Positions 27,180 to 38,185 of a stretch of DNA of 64,000 bases are shown here, piece after piece. The stretch is taken from positions 124,001 through 188,000 of the forward strand of contig NZ_JOEE01000007.1 of assembly GCF_000720925.1 (NCBI RefSeq), in the 5' to 3' direction. Positions within the stretch are counted from its first letter, which is position 1; each line of letters opens with the position of its first letter. The position numbers and the translations under genes are program-made. The stretch is from Phycicoccus jejuensis (GTDB lineage: Bacteria; Actinomycetota; Actinomycetes; Actinomycetales; Dermatophilaceae). Below the pieces are notes generated by a model. That model searched no databases and was not told the origin of the DNA. It saw nothing but the letters and a program-made list of their open reading frames with translations.

Positions 27180-28321
27180 GAGGCCGCCTCCCTGCGGGCC
27201 CGGCCGGCCCGCCGCTTCTTCGAGATGTCCTGGACGGTGCGCCGCACGCGCGGCTTGCTGCTGACCGGCACGCCCTCGGCCACGGCTCGCTGGGCGCGCT
27301 GGATGAGCGCGAGCAGCTGCTCGGTGACGAGGTCAGGGTGCTCGAGCATGAGGATGTGCCCGGCGTCCTCGACGACGACGTGCTCGGCGCCGGGGACGTG
27401 CCGGACGATGTCCTCGGAGTGCGAGGCCGGCGTGATGAGGTCGCCGGCGCCGTTGATGACGAGGAGCTCGACACCGGTCAGCGCCTGAAGCGACGGCACG
27501 AGGTCGAGGCCGTCGATGTCCGGCAGGAAGGCGGCCATCACGTCGAACGAGGTCTCGAAGATCATCTCGGCGACGAGGTCGACCAGGGCCGGGCTGACCG
27601 GCGAGTCGAAGGCCCAGCGGGCGACGGCGAGGTCCTGGACGCCCTTGCCCATCTTCCGCAGGACGCCGATCGGGCCGGCGTGGCGGGAGAGGCGGGTCAG
27701 CACGCCCGGCCCGAGGGAGCCGACGACCCGACCGACGAGCGGTCCGAGGCCGAACTCGGTCACCTCGTGGCCGCCCGGCGAGGTCGAGACGAGCGCGACG
27801 GCGAGGACGCGGTCGCGCACCACGTCGGGGTGCTGGCCGGCGAAGGACATCACGCTCATCCCGCCCATCGAGTGGCCGATGAGCACGACCGGGCCGGTCG
27901 GGCAGGTGGCCTCGATGACGGCGGCGAGGTCGAGGCCGAGCCGGGCGACGGTGCACGTGGAGAGGTCCGGAGTGGAGGAGCGGCCGTGCCCGCGCTGGTC
28001 GTAGGTGACGACGCGCAGCCCCTCGTCGAGCAGCGCGCGCCGCTGGAGCACCCACGACTGCATGGTGAGGGCGAAGCCGTGGGCCATGACGACCGTCGGG
28101 GTGCGCCCGGCGAGGCGGCCGCGGCTCGCGGTGCGCGGGGCGTCGATCTCGACGTGGAGGTCGACGCCGTCGTCGGTGCGCACCGTCAGCGACTCGCTCG
28201 GGACGTGACCCCAGCCCTCGACGGGGTCGCCGAGGTCGGGGCGCATCGCCGGCCCGCGGCGGACGCGGTCGCCGACGGCTCCGAGCAGCCCGAGCGGCCC
28301 TCCGGTGGGACGGGTGGGCAT
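27176..28321 (-). CDS. Alpha/beta-hydrolase
   Basis: 381 residues. The oxyanion strand VVMAHGFALTMQSW, the nucleophile elbow LIGHSMGGMSVM (Ser in G-H-S-M-G), the acid region LLVINGAGDLITPASHS and the catalytic His in VVEDAGHILMLEHP make a complete triad. The long basic tail ([20 protein letters not shown]) is unusual. Such a hydrolase is routinely found between alr and tsaE in actinobacteria, but its substrate is not known. Its start overlaps the alr stop by one base. Confidence 0.88.
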   Translation of the reverse strand: MPTRPTGGPLGLLGAVGDRVRRGPAMRPDLGDPVEGWGHVPSESLTVRTDDGVDLHVEIDAPRTASRGRLAGRTPTVVMAHGFALTMQSWVLQRRALLDEGLRVVTYDQRGHGRSSTPDLSTCTVARLGLDLAAVIEATCPTGPVVLIGHSMGGMSVMSFAGQHPDVVRDRVLAVALVSTSPGGHEVTEFGLGPLVGRVVGSLGPGVLTRLSRHAGPIGVLRKMGKGVQDLAVARWAFDSPVSPALVDLVAEMIFETSFDVMAAFLPDIDGLDLVPSLQALTGVELLVINGAGDLITPASHSEDIVRHVPGAEHVVVEDAGHILMLEHPDLVTEQLLALIQRAQRAVAEGVPVSSKPRVRRTVQDISKKRRAGRARREAAS

Positions 28322-29502
28322 CAAGCGCCCTCCCCGACCACGACCCGGGGCAGACGGGGGGCCATCCGGGTGACGACCTCGTAGTTGATGGTGCCGGCGG
28401 CCTGCGCCCAGTCCTGGGCCGTGGGCTCGCCGTCGGCTCCGCGGCCGAGGACGGTCACCTCGTCGCCGGGAGCGCCGTCGAAGTCCGGGCCGAGGTCGAG
28501 GACGAACTGGTCCATGCAGACCCGTCCACCGATGGCGTACCGGCGGCCCCCGACCTGCACCGGACCGGCGTTGCCGGCGTGCCGCGGGATGCCGTCCGCG
28601 TAGCCCATCGGGACGAGGCCGAGCACGGTGTCGCGGTCGGTCGTGTACTCGTGGCCGTAGCTGACGCCCTGGCCGGCGCGGGCGCGCTTGACCTGGGTGA
28701 GGCGGGCCGTCACGCGCATCGCCTCGCGCAGGCCGAAGTCGGCCGGGCTGCCGAGGTCGGGCACGGGCGAGAGCCCGTAGACCGCGAGGCCGGGGCGAAC
28801 GAGGTCGAAGTGCGCGGAGGGGTTGGTGAGCGTCGCGGCGGAGTTGGCGAGGTGGCGCAGGCCGGGGTCGACGCCGGCGGCCTCGAGCTCGGCGACGGCC
28901 TCGACGAAGCGCTCCTGCTGGGCGCGGACGGTCGGGTGCTGCGGGGCGTCGGCCCACGCGAAGTGCGACCACGTGCCCGTGACGCGGACGGCGCCCTCGG
29001 CGACGGCGGCCGCGAGCGCGTGCGTGAACTCGCTCCAGTCGGTGAGGACGCCGCCGCGGCCGAGGCCGGTGTCGACCTTGGCCTGGACGGGGGCGGTGGT
29101 GCCGCGCTGGCGGGCGGCGGCGACGACGGCGTCGAGGTTCCAGCGGCTGCCGACGGTGAGGTCGACGTCCGCGTCGAGGGCGGCGCCGAGGTCGGCCTGC
29201 GGCGGGTAGATCCACGTGAGGAGAGGGGCGTCGACGCCGGCGGCGCGCAGCGCCAGGGCCTCCTCGAGCTGGGCGACACCCAGCCAGGTGGCGCCACCGG
29301 CGAGGGCGGCGCGGGCTGCGGTGACGAGGCCGTGGCCGTAGGCGTCGGCCTTGACGACGGCCATGACCTGGGCCGGGGCGCAGCGACGCACGAGCGCGGC
29401 GACGTTGTCGCGGATGGCCGCGGCATCCACCGTCACCCACGCGGACGCACCCGTCGGCGCGGTCGCTCGGGCGGGTGCGGTGGGGGCGGGGTGGTCGGTC
29501 AT
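28321..29502 (-). CDS. alr: Alanine racemase
   Basis: 393 residues. The PLP lysine lies in VMAVVKADAYGHGLV (K in VKADAYGHG), the opposing-subunit catalytic Tyr in GVSYGHEYTT, plus GYADGIPRHAGN and GGRVCMDQFVLDL. It makes D-alanine for peptidoglycan. The start ATG at 29502 gives MTDHPAPTAP..., a short extension ahead of the conserved AWVTVDAAAIRDN. Confidence 0.96.
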   Translation of the reverse strand: MTDHPAPTAPARATAPTGASAWVTVDAAAIRDNVAALVRRCAPAQVMAVVKADAYGHGLVTAARAALAGGATWLGVAQLEEALALRAAGVDAPLLTWIYPPQADLGAALDADVDLTVGSRWNLDAVVAAARQRGTTAPVQAKVDTGLGRGGVLTDWSEFTHALAAAVAEGAVRVTGTWSHFAWADAPQHPTVRAQQERFVEAVAELEAAGVDPGLRHLANSAATLTNPSAHFDLVRPGLAVYGLSPVPDLGSPADFGLREAMRVTARLTQVKRARAGQGVSYGHEYTTDRDTVLGLVPMGYADGIPRHAGNAGPVQVGGRRYAIGGRVCMDQFVLDLGPDFDGAPGDEVTVLGRGADGEPTAQDWAQAAGTINYEVVTRMAPRLPRVVVGEGA

Positions 29503-29646
29503 GAGCCTGTCCAGTCTAGGACCGCAGGTCGGGCCGGGTCCGCGGAGGTCACGAGACGCGGGCCCGATGCGGTCCGATCGGCGGAGGCAGTCACGGTGCG
29601 GGTGCCGGGGCCGGCCAGGTGCGGCCCCCACCCGGAAGCGCTCGAA

Positions 29647-29922
29647 CCTGAGAGCGGACCCCCAATAGGTGCTCTCCCAGCCTCCTGTCACCGCGGAAGG
29701 AATCCCTTCCATCCCGGAAGGTTTCCCTGCCACCGCGGAAGGAGTCCCTTCCACCGGCAAGGTCTTCCTTCCACCTAGCAACGTTTCCCTTCCACGGCAC
29801 AAGGGAGTGGTTGCCGGCGGAAGGGAAACCTTGCGGCCTGATGGCAGTGGTTGCGGCTGGAAGGTAAACCTTCCGCTCCGCATGGAGGCTGGGAGGGTAC
29901 ATATTCGCTCCCCGCTCTCAGG
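29647..29922. repeat. 276-bp palindromic element with a 21-bp-period hairpin array
   Basis: The two ends are inverted repeats: CCTGAGAGCGG (29647-29657) pairs with CCGCTCTCAGG (29912-29922), and CTCCCAGCCTCC (29683-29694) with GGAGGCTGGGAG (29884-29895). Between them runs a row of small palindromes of the form GGAAGG-N4-CCTTCC, perfect at 29695, 29737 and 29859 and degenerate at 29716, 29756, 29778 and 29819, the first ones spaced 21, 21, 20 and about 21 bases. It lies in the gap between alr and nnr. No protein can be read from it convincingly. Confidence 0.75.
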
Positions 29923-29953
29923 AACGCGCCCGGCCCGTCCCTCCGCTCCCGGC

Positions 29954-31408
29954 TCAGCGGCGGAGGAGTGCGGCCACGGTCTCGGGCACGGCCCGTGCCA
30001 CGTCGAGGGCGCGCACCGGTCCACCGGGGTTGGCCCGGTCGGCGGCGACGCCGTGCACCAGCGCCCCGAGGGCTCCTGCGACGTCCGCCCGCAGGCTCGA
30101 CGCGAGCAGCGTCCCGACCACCCCGGCCAGCACGTCCCCCGCCCCGGCCGTCCCGAGCCACGCCGGCGCGTCCGCCTGCGACCACACCGGCGCACCATCC
30201 CCCGGCGGCACGACGAGCGTCGTCGACCCCTTGAGCAGCACCGTCGCCCCGGTCACCTCGGCCAGCCGCCGGGCGTGCCGCAGCGGCGCCGCCTCGACGG
30301 CCGCGCGCTCCACGTCCTCGCCGGTCAGCCGCGACAGCAGCCGCGCGCACTCCCCCGCGTGCGGCGTCAGCAGCGTCACCCGCTCGGCCCGCTTGCGCAG
30401 CACCGCGGCGTTGAGCAGGTCCAGCCCGCCGGCGTCCACGAGCACCGGCTCGTCACCGGCGAGCGCGTCCCGCGCGGCGTCGAGCTGGGCCTTCGACCCC
30501 GCCGCCCGCGACGTCGTGTCGAGCCCGGGCCCGACGACCCACGCCTGCACCCGCCCGACACCGTGCGTCACCTCGGGCACGTGCGCGCGCACGAGCCCCT
30601 CGGGCGTGGGGGTCCCGACGTACCGGACCATCCCCGCCCCCGCCTCGACGGCCGCCGTCGTGCACAGCAGCGCGGCGCCCGTGTAGGACTCCCCGCCGGC
30701 CACGACCCCCAGCACCCCGCGCGAGTACTTGTCGTCCCGCGGCCCGGGCACCGGCCACATGCCGGCGACGTCGTCGTGGTCGATGCGGCGCACCACGGGG
30801 ACGGCATCGACCTCCAGCCCGATGTCGACGACGGTCAGCGCGCCGCACGCCTGCTCGGTCGGGGTCAGCAGGTGCACCGGCTTGGCGACCGAGAACGTCA
30901 CCGTCTCGTCGGCGAGCACCCCGTCGGCGTCGAAGACCTCGCCGGCCGGGTCCTGGCCCGAGGGCAGGTCGACCGCCAGCACGTACGCCGACTCCGGCAC
31001 CGCCGACACCCACGCAGCCGCCCACTCCGGCAGCCCCGGCCGCGCCCCGATGCCGAGGATGCCGTCGAGGACGAGGTCGGCCTCGGCGACCAGCGCCACG
31101 TCACCGCTCAGCACGACGCCCGCGGCCTCAGCCGCCGCGCGCGCCCCTCCGTGCACCGTCTCACCGACGAGCGCGACGGCCGCGTACCCGGCCTCGGCCA
31201 GGGAGGCCGCCGCGTACAGCGCGTCGGCGCCGTTGTTGCCCGGCCCGACGAGCGCCACGACCGAGCGGCCCCCGCGCTCCTCGAGCCGCGCCGCGGCCAC
31301 CGCCGCCAGCCCCTCGACGGCGCGCGCCATCAGCTCGCCGTCCGCGAGCGACGCCATGAGCGCCTCCTCGGCGGCGTACACCGCGGCGGTCCCGTGGCCC
31401 TCGATCAT
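29954..31408 (-). CDS. nnr: Bifunctional NAD(P)H-hydrate epimerase/dehydratase
   Basis: 484 residues. The N-terminal YjeF_N (epimerase) domain has [17 protein letters not shown] and [20 protein letters not shown]; the C-terminal dehydratase has [41 protein letters not shown] and the signature [18 protein letters not shown]. It repairs hydrated NAD(P)HX. Standard length for the fused bacterial form. Overlaps acpS by 4 bp. Confidence 0.95.
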   Translation of the reverse strand: MIEGHGTAAVYAAEEALMASLADGELMARAVEGLAAVAAARLEERGGRSVVALVGPGNNGADALYAAASLAEAGYAAVALVGETVHGGARAAAEAAGVVLSGDVALVAEADLVLDGILGIGARPGLPEWAAAWVSAVPESAYVLAVDLPSGQDPAGEVFDADGVLADETVTFSVAKPVHLLTPTEQACGALTVVDIGLEVDAVPVVRRIDHDDVAGMWPVPGPRDDKYSRGVLGVVAGGESYTGAALLCTTAAVEAGAGMVRYVGTPTPEGLVRAHVPEVTHGVGRVQAWVVGPGLDTTSRAAGSKAQLDAARDALAGDEPVLVDAGGLDLLNAAVLRKRAERVTLLTPHAGECARLLSRLTGEDVERAAVEAAPLRHARRLAEVTGATVLLKGSTTLVVPPGDGAPVWSQADAPAWLGTAGAGDVLAGVVGTLLASSLRADVAGALGALVHGVAADRANPGGPVRALDVARAVPETVAALLRR

Positions 31409-31767
31409 CGCTGCTCCTCCCGCTCCGCGACGACGACCGCCGAGGCGATCCCGGCGTCGTGCGAGAGCGACACGTGGATGGACGTGATGCCGAGCTCGGC
31501 GACGGCCGCCTCGACGGTGCCGCGCAGCCGGAAGGCCGGCCGGCGGTCGGCTCCCCGGACGACCTCGGCGTCGTGCCACTGCAGGCCGACGGGCGCCCCG
31601 AGCGCCTTGGCCAGGGCCTCCTTGGCCGCGAACCGCGCCGCCCGCGAGTTGAGCGGCAGCACCCGCTCCCCCTCGGTGAACAGCCGCTCCCCGAGGCGCG
31701 GCGTGCGCTCGAGCGTCGCGCCGAAGCGCTCGACGTCGACGACGTCGATCCCGACCCCGACGATCAC
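31405..31767 (-). CDS. acpS: Holo-[acyl-carrier-protein] synthase
   Basis: 120 residues: [14 protein letters not shown] at the N-terminus with the Mg-binding Asp, [13 protein letters not shown] with the catalytic Glu and Lys, and [16 protein letters not shown] near the end. Transfers 4'-phosphopantetheine to acyl carrier proteins. Placed between glmS and nnr in the same run. Confidence 0.96.
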   Translation of the reverse strand: MIVGVGIDVVDVERFGATLERTPRLGERLFTEGERVLPLNSRAARFAAKEALAKALGAPVGLQWHDAEVVRGADRRPAFRLRGTVEAAVAELGITSIHVSLSHDAGIASAVVVAEREEQR

Positions 31768-31800
31768 CGCGCCACCGGCGTCATGCCGCCGCCCTCGACG

Positions 31801-33660
31801 TCACTCGACCGTGACCGACTTCGCGAGGTTGCGCGGCTGGTCGACGTCGAGGCCCTTGGCCGTCGCCAGGTGCAGCGCGAAGACCTGCAGCGGCACGACC
31901 GCCAGCAGCGGCGCGAGCATCGGCGAGCACTGCGGGATGCGGACGACCTCGCTGGCGAACGGCTCGACGTCCTCGTCGCCGTCGTGGGCGATGACGAGGG
32001 TGCGCGCACCGCGGGCGCGGATCTCCTGGATGTTGGAGACGACCTTCTTGTGCAGCTCGTGCGGGGTGTCCGGACCGGGCACGACGACGAACACCGGCTG
32101 GCCGGGCTCGATGAGCGCGATCGGGCCGTGCTTGAGCTCGCCGGCCGCGAAGCCCTCGGCGTGGATGTACGCGAGCTCCTTGAGCTTGAGCGCGCCCTCC
32201 ATCGCCACCGGGTAGCCGACGTTGCGGCCGAGGAAGAGCACCGTGCGGGTGTCGGCCATGAACTCGGCCATCTCCTGCACGCGGCCCATCCGGCCGAGCA
32301 GGTCCTCGATCTTCGCGGGGATCTCGGCGAGCTCGGCCATGACGGCCTTCGCGTCGTCGGCGTAGGTCTCGCCGCGCAGCTGCGCGAGGTAGAGCCCGAG
32401 GACGTAGCAGGCGGTGATCTGCGCGAGGAAGGCCTTGGTGGAGGCGACGGCGATCTCGGGGCCGGCGTGCGTGTAGAGCACCGCGTCGGACTCGCGCGGG
32501 ATCGTCGAGCCGTGCGTGTTGCAGATCGAGAGGGTCATCGCGCCGAGCTCGGTGGCGTGCTTGACCGCCATCAGCGTGTCCATCGTCTCGCCGGACTGGC
32601 TGATCGAGACCACGAGCGTGTCCTCGTCGACGATCGGGTCGCAGTAGCGGAACTCGTGGGCGAGGGCGACCTCGACCGGGATGCGCGTCCAGTGCTCGAT
32701 CGCGTACTTGGCGACCATGCCGGCGTACGACGCGGTGCCGCACGCGACGATCGTGATGCGCCGCACCTGGCGCAGCCGCTCCTCGGAGATGCGGACCTCG
32801 TCGAGCACGAGCGCGCCCGACTCGTCGGTGCGCCCGAGCAGCGTGTCGGCGACGGCGTGGGGCTGCTCGTGGATCTCCTTCTCCATGAACGTCGCGTAGC
32901 CGCCCTTCTCGGCGGCGGCGGCGTCCCAGGTGACCTCGTAGGACTTGCCCACGGCCGGCGCGCCGTCGAAGCCGATGACCGAGTGGCCGTCCGGGGTGAT
33001 CGTGACGATCTGGTCCTGGCCCAGCTCGAGCGCGTGGCGGGTGTAGCCGATGAAGGCCGCGACGTCGCTGCCGAGGAAGTTCTCGCCGTCGCCGAGGCCG
33101 ACGACGAGCGGGCTGTTGCGCCGCGCACCGACGACGACGCCAGGGCTGTCGGCGTGGACGGCGAGGAGCGTGAACGCGCCCTCGAGCCGGCCGACGACGG
33201 CCCGCATCGCCTCGGTGAGGTCGCCGAGACGGTCGTACTCGCGCCCGACGAGCTTGGCCGCGACCTCGGTGTCGGTCTCGGAGAGGAACTCGACGCCCTC
33301 GGCGAGCAGCTCCTTCTTCAGCGCGTGGAAGTTCTCGATGATGCCGTTGTGGATGAGCGCCAGCCGGTCACCGTCGCCGCCGCGGTGCGGGTGCGCGTTG
33401 CCGTCGGTCGGGCCGCCGTGCGTCGCCCAGCGGGTGTGGCCGATGCCGGTGCGCGAGGGGGCCAGCGGGTGCGCCTCGAGGGCGGAACGGAGGTTCTCGA
33501 GCTTGCCGGCGCGCTTCTCGGTGCTCACGCCGTCGTCGGTGACGAGGGCGACGCCCGCGGAGTCGTAGCCCCGGTACTCCAGGCGGCTCAGGCCCTCCAT
33601 GACGACGTCGAGCGCCGTCCCGTCCATGCTCCGGCCGACGTAGCCGACGATTCCACACAT
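31801..33660 (-). CDS. glmS: Glutamine-fructose-6-phosphate aminotransferase (isomerising)
   Basis: 619 residues. Cys2 (MCGIVGYVG) is the glutaminase nucleophile; [30 protein letters not shown] and HNGIIENF complete that domain (to about 220). Two SIS domains follow, with [22 protein letters not shown] and [19 protein letters not shown]; the tail ends [12 protein letters not shown] as in all GlmS. It makes glucosamine 6-phosphate for the cell wall. First gene of the overlapping minus-strand run and divergent from coaA. Confidence 0.98.
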   Translation of the reverse strand: MCGIVGYVGRSMDGTALDVVMEGLSRLEYRGYDSAGVALVTDDGVSTEKRAGKLENLRSALEAHPLAPSRTGIGHTRWATHGGPTDGNAHPHRGGDGDRLALIHNGIIENFHALKKELLAEGVEFLSETDTEVAAKLVGREYDRLGDLTEAMRAVVGRLEGAFTLLAVHADSPGVVVGARRNSPLVVGLGDGENFLGSDVAAFIGYTRHALELGQDQIVTITPDGHSVIGFDGAPAVGKSYEVTWDAAAAEKGGYATFMEKEIHEQPHAVADTLLGRTDESGALVLDEVRISEERLRQVRRITIVACGTASYAGMVAKYAIEHWTRIPVEVALAHEFRYCDPIVDEDTLVVSISQSGETMDTLMAVKHATELGAMTLSICNTHGSTIPRESDAVLYTHAGPEIAVASTKAFLAQITACYVLGLYLAQLRGETYADDAKAVMAELAEIPAKIEDLLGRMGRVQEMAEFMADTRTVLFLGRNVGYPVAMEGALKLKELAYIHAEGFAAGELKHGPIALIEPGQPVFVVVPGPDTPHELHKKVVSNIQEIRARGARTLVIAHDGDEDVEPFASEVVRIPQCSPMLAPLLAVVPLQVFALHLATAKGLDVDQPRNLAKSVTVE

Positions 33661-33796
33661 GGCGGGCAGCCTATCCGCTGGCGGCCCCCGCCCCCGCACC
33701 GGCGCGGGCCCGTGCGGGCCCCCGGCGGCGGGTCCGGACGGCCCGTGGGGACGGGGGTTCCGCGGCCTCGCAGGACCGATGCGGAATGATGCAGGG

Positions 33797-34780
33797 GTGA
33801 CCGCAACGGAGCAGGCACTGGCGCGCCTCGGCGTGACCGGGGCCGCCGGGGTGCCGACCCCGTACGTGGAGCTGGACCGGGGGACCTGGTCCCGGCTGCG
33901 CGAGGAGCACCCCATGAGCCTCACGCAGGACGACATCTCGCGCCTGCGCGGCCTCGGCGACCGCCTCGACCTGCGCGAGGTCGAGGACGTCTACCTGCCC
34001 CTCTCGCGACTCCTGCACTTCTACGTCGAGGCCGTCCACGGCCTGCGGCTCGCGACGAGCGAGTTCCTCGGCGAGCGCCCGAGCCGCGTCCCGTTCGTCG
34101 TCGGCGTCGCCGGGTCGGTGGCCGTCGGCAAGTCGACGACGGCCCGCATCCTGCGCGAGCTGATGTCGCGCTGGCCCCACACCCCGCGCGTCGAGCTCGT
34201 GACGACCGACGGCTTCCTCTACCCCAACGCCGAGCTCGAGCGGCGAGGGCTGCTGCAGCGCAAGGGTTTCCCCGAGTCCTACGACCGCCGCGCGCTGCTC
34301 CGCTTCGTCGCCGACGTCAAGTCGGGAATGCCGGTGGTCGAGGCGCCGCAGTACTCGCACCTCACCTACGACGTGCTGCCCGAGCCGCTCGAGGTGCGCA
34401 AGCCGGACGTCCTCATCGTCGAGGGGCTCAACGTCCTGCAGCCCCCGGGCGTGCGCCCCGACGGCGAGAGCACCATCGCCGTCTCGGACTTCTTCGACTT
34501 CTCGGTCTACGTCGACGCCCCCGTCGACGAGGTGCGGCGCTGGTACGTCGAGCGCTTCCTGCGCCTGCGCCAGACGGCGTTCGCCGACCCGCAGTCCTAC
34601 TTCCACCGGTACGCCGACCTCAGCGACTCGCAGGCGCGCGAGACCGCGGCCGGCATCTGGTCGGCGATCAACGAGCCCAACCTCGTCGAGAACGTCCAGC
34701 CCACCCGGGAGCGGGCGACGCTCGTCCTCAGCAAGGGCGCCGACCACGCCGTCACGAAGATCCGGCTGCGCAAGATCTGA
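33797..34780 (+). CDS. coaA: Type I pantothenate kinase
   Basis: 327 residues from the GTG at 33797; an in-frame ATG at 33779 is an alternative. The P-loop [49 protein letters not shown] and [11 protein letters not shown] are typical of bacterial CoaA, which phosphorylates pantothenate as the first step of CoA synthesis. Confidence 0.96.
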   Translation: MTATEQALARLGVTGAAGVPTPYVELDRGTWSRLREEHPMSLTQDDISRLRGLGDRLDLREVEDVYLPLSRLLHFYVEAVHGLRLATSEFLGERPSRVPFVVGVAGSVAVGKSTTARILRELMSRWPHTPRVELVTTDGFLYPNAELERRGLLQRKGFPESYDRRALLRFVADVKSGMPVVEAPQYSHLTYDVLPEPLEVRKPDVLIVEGLNVLQPPGVRPDGESTIAVSDFFDFSVYVDAPVDEVRRWYVERFLRLRQTAFADPQSYFHRYADLSDSQARETAAGIWSAINEPNLVENVQPTRERATLVLSKGADHAVTKIRLRKI

Positions 34781-34812
34781 CGCTCGACCGCGTCATCGCC
34801 CCCCGACACAGC

Positions 34813-34847
34813 ACGACGGGCCCCGGCGTGCTGCCGGGGCCCGTCGT
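34813..34847. terminator. Bidirectional terminator hairpin
   Basis: A perfect 15-bp stem (ACGACGGGCCCCGGC with its complement) around a 5-nt loop, between the convergent coaA and transglycosylase genes. Confidence 0.85.
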
Positions 34848-34865
34848 CGTGGTGCGGGTGTCGCC

Positions 34866-35591
34866 TCAGTACCAGTGCGGCGAGCGCGCCTGCCACTGCG
34901 ACAGGGCGTTGCACGGCGTGCCGTACGAGCGCTTGATGTAGTCCAGGCCCCACTTGATCTGCGTGACCGGGTTGGTGCGCCAGTCGCTGGCGACGCTCGA
35001 CATCTTGCTCGCGGGGAGCGACTGCGGGATGCCGTAGGCGCCCGAGGAGGAGTTCTCGGCCCACCAGCGCCAGTCGCTCTCGCCGATCCACAGTTGCTCG
35101 AGGCAGCCCCACTGGCCGGAGCCGAAGCCGTACTCGGGCAGGAGCAGGCGCGCGACGGACTTGGGGTCCTCCTGCGCGTTCTCGAGCACCTTCTTGCGCT
35201 CGGCGGCGCGGGCAGCGCGCTCCTGCGCGACCTGGCGCTTCTTCGCGAGCGCCGCAGCCTCGGCCTTCTGCTTCGCGTCGGCCTTCGCGGCGACGACGGA
35301 CTTCTGGACGTTGGTCGCCGAGCGGTCGGACGCGACGCGGGCCGCGTCCTCGAGGGCGACCTGGCTCTCGTGCGTCGAACTGGCTGTGGCCGACTCGTCG
35401 AAGGCGAGGGCGGTGGCGTCGGCGTTGGCCGAGTCCTCGAAGGTGCCGCTGAGGGCGATGCCGCTCGTGACGACGGCGGCGACGAGACTGGTCGAGACCA
35501 GCGGCCGTCCGACCACGGACACGGCGGTCCGCCCGAGCGACCGCTTGGGAGCGGCGTGACGCGGGGCGTGACGCGGGGTGTATCGGGCCAT
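34866..35591 (-). CDS. Secreted lytic transglycosylase-like protein
   Basis: 241 residues. An N-terminal membrane anchor or signal (VVGRPLVSTSLVAAVVTSGI, about 26-45) precedes a 100-residue Ala/Lys-rich coiled coil and a C-terminal SLT-like domain with ESDWRWWAENSSSGAYGIPQ (catalytic Glu in the E-S-xW pattern), QIKWGLDYIKRSYGTPC. Likely cleaves peptidoglycan glycan strands. The upstream leader is about 80 nt, with a TAGGCT -10 at 35676-35671 on this strand. Confidence 0.85.
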   Translation of the reverse strand: MARYTPRHAPRHAAPKRSLGRTAVSVVGRPLVSTSLVAAVVTSGIALSGTFEDSANADATALAFDESATASSTHESQVALEDAARVASDRSATNVQKSVVAAKADAKQKAEAAALAKKRQVAQERAARAAERKKVLENAQEDPKSVARLLLPEYGFGSGQWGCLEQLWIGESDWRWWAENSSSGAYGIPQSLPASKMSSVASDWRTNPVTQIKWGLDYIKRSYGTPCNALSQWQARSPHWY

Positions 35592-35703
35592 GGGGGACCG
35601 GTGGACCTTCCAGGGGTGGGGGGCTCGGGGCGTGGTGCAGCCACGAGCGGCGTTACGGAATCGAGACCTTAGCCTAGGTGGAGAGGCGCCGACGGCCGAA
35701 ATC

Positions 35704-35742
35704 GGCCCCTGAGCATCCGCTCAGACGAGCAGGTCAGGGGCC
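35704..35742. terminator. Terminator downstream of phoH, with alternative folds
   Basis: GGCCCCTGA (35704-35712) pairs with TCAGGGGCC (35734-35742). A second hairpin, TGAGC (35710-35714) with GCTCA (35719-35723), uses part of the same arm, so the two are mutually exclusive. It starts 7 bases beyond the phoH stop. Confidence 0.6.
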
Positions 35743-35748
35743 GTTCGG

Positions 35749-37086
35749 TCAGACCTCGAGCCCTTCGAGCAGGTCGGTCACGAGGGCCGCGATCGGGCTG
35801 CGCTCGGAGCGGGTCAGCGTCACGTGGGCGAACAGCGGGTGCCCCTTGAGCGCCTCGACGACCGCCACGACGCCGTCGTGCCGCCCGACCCGCAGGTTGT
35901 CGCGCTGCGCGACGTCGTGGGTGAGGACCACCTTGGAGTTCTGACCGATCCGCGACAGGACGGTGAGCAGGACGTTGCGCTCGAGGCTCTGCGCCTCGTC
36001 GACGATGACGTACGCATCGTGCAGGCTGCGCCCGCGGATGTGGGTCAGCGGCAGGACCTCGAGCATCCCGCGGTCGAGGATCTCCTCGACCACCTCGCGC
36101 GACACCAGCGCGGAGAGGGTGTCGAAGACCGCCTGCCCCCAGGGGTTCATCTTCTCGGCCTCGGACCCCGGCAGGTAGCCCAGCTCCTGGCCGCCGACCG
36201 CGTAGAGGGGACGGAAGACGACGACCTTGCGCTGCTGGCGGCGCTCCATCACGGCCTCGAGGCCGGCGCACAGCGCGAGCGCCGACTTGCCGGTGCCGGC
36301 GCGCCCGCCGAGGCTGACGATGCCCACGTCGGGGTCGAGCAGCAGGTCGAGCGCGATCCGCTGCTCGGCGCTGCGGCCGTGCAGGCCGAAGGCGTCGCGG
36401 TCGCCGCGCACCATCCGCACCTGCTTGTCCGGGCCGACGCGCCCGAGTCCGGAGCCCCGCGGCGAGATGAGCTTGAGCCCGGTGTGGCAGGGCATCTCCG
36501 CCGCGCCGGCGTGCTCGAGGCGGCCGTACTCGTAGAGGTGGTCCATCTCCTCGACGCTGACGTCGAGCTCGGCCATCCCGGTCCAGCCGGACTCGACGGC
36601 GAGCTCGGCGCGGTACTCCTCGGCGTCCAGCCCGCAGGCCGAGGCCTTGACCCGCATCGGCAGGTCCTTGCTGACGACCGTGACCAGGTGTCCCTCGTTC
36701 GCGAGGTTGCGGGCGACGGCGAGGATGCGGGTGTCGTTGTCGCCGAGCCGGAAGCCGGCCGGCAGGGACATCGGGTCGGTGTGGTTGAGCTCGACGCGCA
36801 GCGTCCCGCCGACCTCGCCGACCTCGACCGGGGCGTCGAGGCGCCCGGCCTTGATGCGCAGGTCGTCGAGCATCCGCAGCGCCTGGCGCGCGAAGTAGCC
36901 GAGCTCGGGGTGGTGGCGCTTGGCCTCGAGCTCGGTGACGACGACGACGGGGAGGACGACCTCGTGCTCGGCGAACCGGAGGATGGCCCGGGGGTCGGAC
37001 AGCAGGACCGAGGTGTCGAGGACGAAGGTCCGGCGCGGCTCCTCTCCCGCTCGCGTGCTGGCTGCCGTCGGCGTGGTCGAGGTCAT
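35749..37086 (-). CDS. PIN-domain PhoH-family ATPase
   Basis: 445 residues. A PIN ribonuclease domain ([39 protein letters not shown]) is joined to a PhoH ATPase with Walker [17 protein letters not shown] and Walker [15 protein letters not shown]. This PIN-PhoH fusion is related to PhoH2 RNA helicase/nucleases. The exact role in this lineage is unproven. ATG at 37086; 217 bp separates it from the cis-prenyltransferase upstream. Confidence 0.92.
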   Translation of the reverse strand: MTSTTPTAASTRAGEEPRRTFVLDTSVLLSDPRAILRFAEHEVVLPVVVVTELEAKRHHPELGYFARQALRMLDDLRIKAGRLDAPVEVGEVGGTLRVELNHTDPMSLPAGFRLGDNDTRILAVARNLANEGHLVTVVSKDLPMRVKASACGLDAEEYRAELAVESGWTGMAELDVSVEEMDHLYEYGRLEHAGAAEMPCHTGLKLISPRGSGLGRVGPDKQVRMVRGDRDAFGLHGRSAEQRIALDLLLDPDVGIVSLGGRAGTGKSALALCAGLEAVMERRQQRKVVVFRPLYAVGGQELGYLPGSEAEKMNPWGQAVFDTLSALVSREVVEEILDRGMLEVLPLTHIRGRSLHDAYVIVDEAQSLERNVLLTVLSRIGQNSKVVLTHDVAQRDNLRVGRHDGVVAVVEALKGHPLFAHVTLTRSERSPIAALVTDLLEGLEV

Positions 37087-37304
37087 GTGCCGCTCCCGGT
37101 GGTCGGAGGAGGATCGTGGCTCGACGCTACGACCGCCTCCGGGCCCCGGCGGGAGGCGAGGACCGGCGTGTCGGCACCCGCGTGACAGCAGTGAACAGGT
37201 GTGACGTCTGGGACGAGATGTCATCCGTTCGACCCCGTCCGTCACCAGCCGTTCACCCGAGGCGGACGACCCCGCGGCGAGGACGTCCCGGAGGTCCCGC
37301 CCGC

Positions 37305-38069
37305 TCAGGAGCCGAAGCGGCGGTGGCGCTCCCCGTAGGCCCGCAGCGCCCGCAGGAAGTCGACCTTGCGGAAGTCGGGCCAGTAGGCCTCGCAGAAGTA
37401 GAACTCGCTGTGCGCGCTCTGCCACAGGAGGAACCCCGAGAGGCGCTGCTCCCCCGAGGTGCGGATGACGAGGTCGGGGTCGGGCTGCCCCTTGGTGTAG
37501 AGGTGCTCGGCGATGTGCTCGACGTCGATGACCTCGGCGAGCTCCTCGATGCTCGTGCCGCGCGTCGCGTGCTCGTGCAGGAGGCTGCGGACCGCGTCGG
37601 CGATCTCGCGCCGGCCGCCGTAACCGACCGCGACGTTGACGAGCATCCCGTCGACCTCGCGGGTGCGCTCCGCGGCCGCCTTGAGGCGCTGGGCCGTCGC
37701 CGCGGGCAGCAGGTCGAGGGCGCCGACCGGGTTGACCCGCCACTGCATCGTCGCCGCGATGGAGTCGACGGAGTTTTCGATGATGCCGAGCAGCGGGCGC
37801 AGCTCGCGCTCCGGGCGGTTGAGGTTGTCGGTCGAGAGCAGCCACAGGGTGACGAGCTCGACGCCCACCTCCTCGCACCACGCGAGCAGGTTGAGGATGT
37901 TGTCGGCGCCGGCGCGGTGCCCCTCCTCGGTCCCGGCGCCCCGCTGCTTGGCCCAGCGGCGGTTGCCGTCGACGAGGACTCCGACGTGGCGCGGCACCGG
38001 CGCTCCCCCGAGCTGACGGGCCACCCGCTTGGCGTACGCGGCGTAGAGGACGTCGCTGAGCCGCCGCAT
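37305..38069 (-). CDS. uppS: Cis-prenyl diphosphate synthase (isoprenyl transferase)
   Basis: 254 residues. [17 protein letters not shown] holds the catalytic Asp, then [25 protein letters not shown], and [19 protein letters not shown] with [10 protein letters not shown]. It resembles M. tuberculosis Rv1086, a short-chain Z-isoprenyl diphosphate synthase, more than the long-chain Rv2361c, so chain length is uncertain. Divergent from the hemolysin III gene, an arrangement also seen in mycobacteria. Confidence 0.9.
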   Translation of the reverse strand: MRRLSDVLYAAYAKRVARQLGGAPVPRHVGVLVDGNRRWAKQRGAGTEEGHRAGADNILNLLAWCEEVGVELVTLWLLSTDNLNRPERELRPLLGIIENSVDSIAATMQWRVNPVGALDLLPAATAQRLKAAAERTREVDGMLVNVAVGYGGRREIADAVRSLLHEHATRGTSIEELAEVIDVEHIAEHLYTKGQPDPDLVIRTSGEQRLSGFLLWQSAHSEFYFCEAYWPDFRKVDFLRALRAYGERHRRFGS

Positions 38070-38185
38070 GCCAGCCGCCCTTCCCGTGCGCTTCCGGATC
38101 CGGCCGCCCGGCGGGGCGACCGCGGCCCACGGTACTCCGCGCTGCCGTGCCCGACCTCACGGAGCGGGGCCGTTCGTCCGGTTCC

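Noticed and set aside
33661..33796. glmS ribozyme upstream of glmS
   Set aside because: The gap is short, GC-rich and shows none of the conserved glmS ribozyme core; the ribozyme is typical of Firmicutes.
35592..35676. Possible c-di-AMP (ydaO) riboswitch upstream of the transglycosylase
   Set aside because: The leader of about 80 bases is too short and lacks the conserved ydaO core; only weak resemblance.
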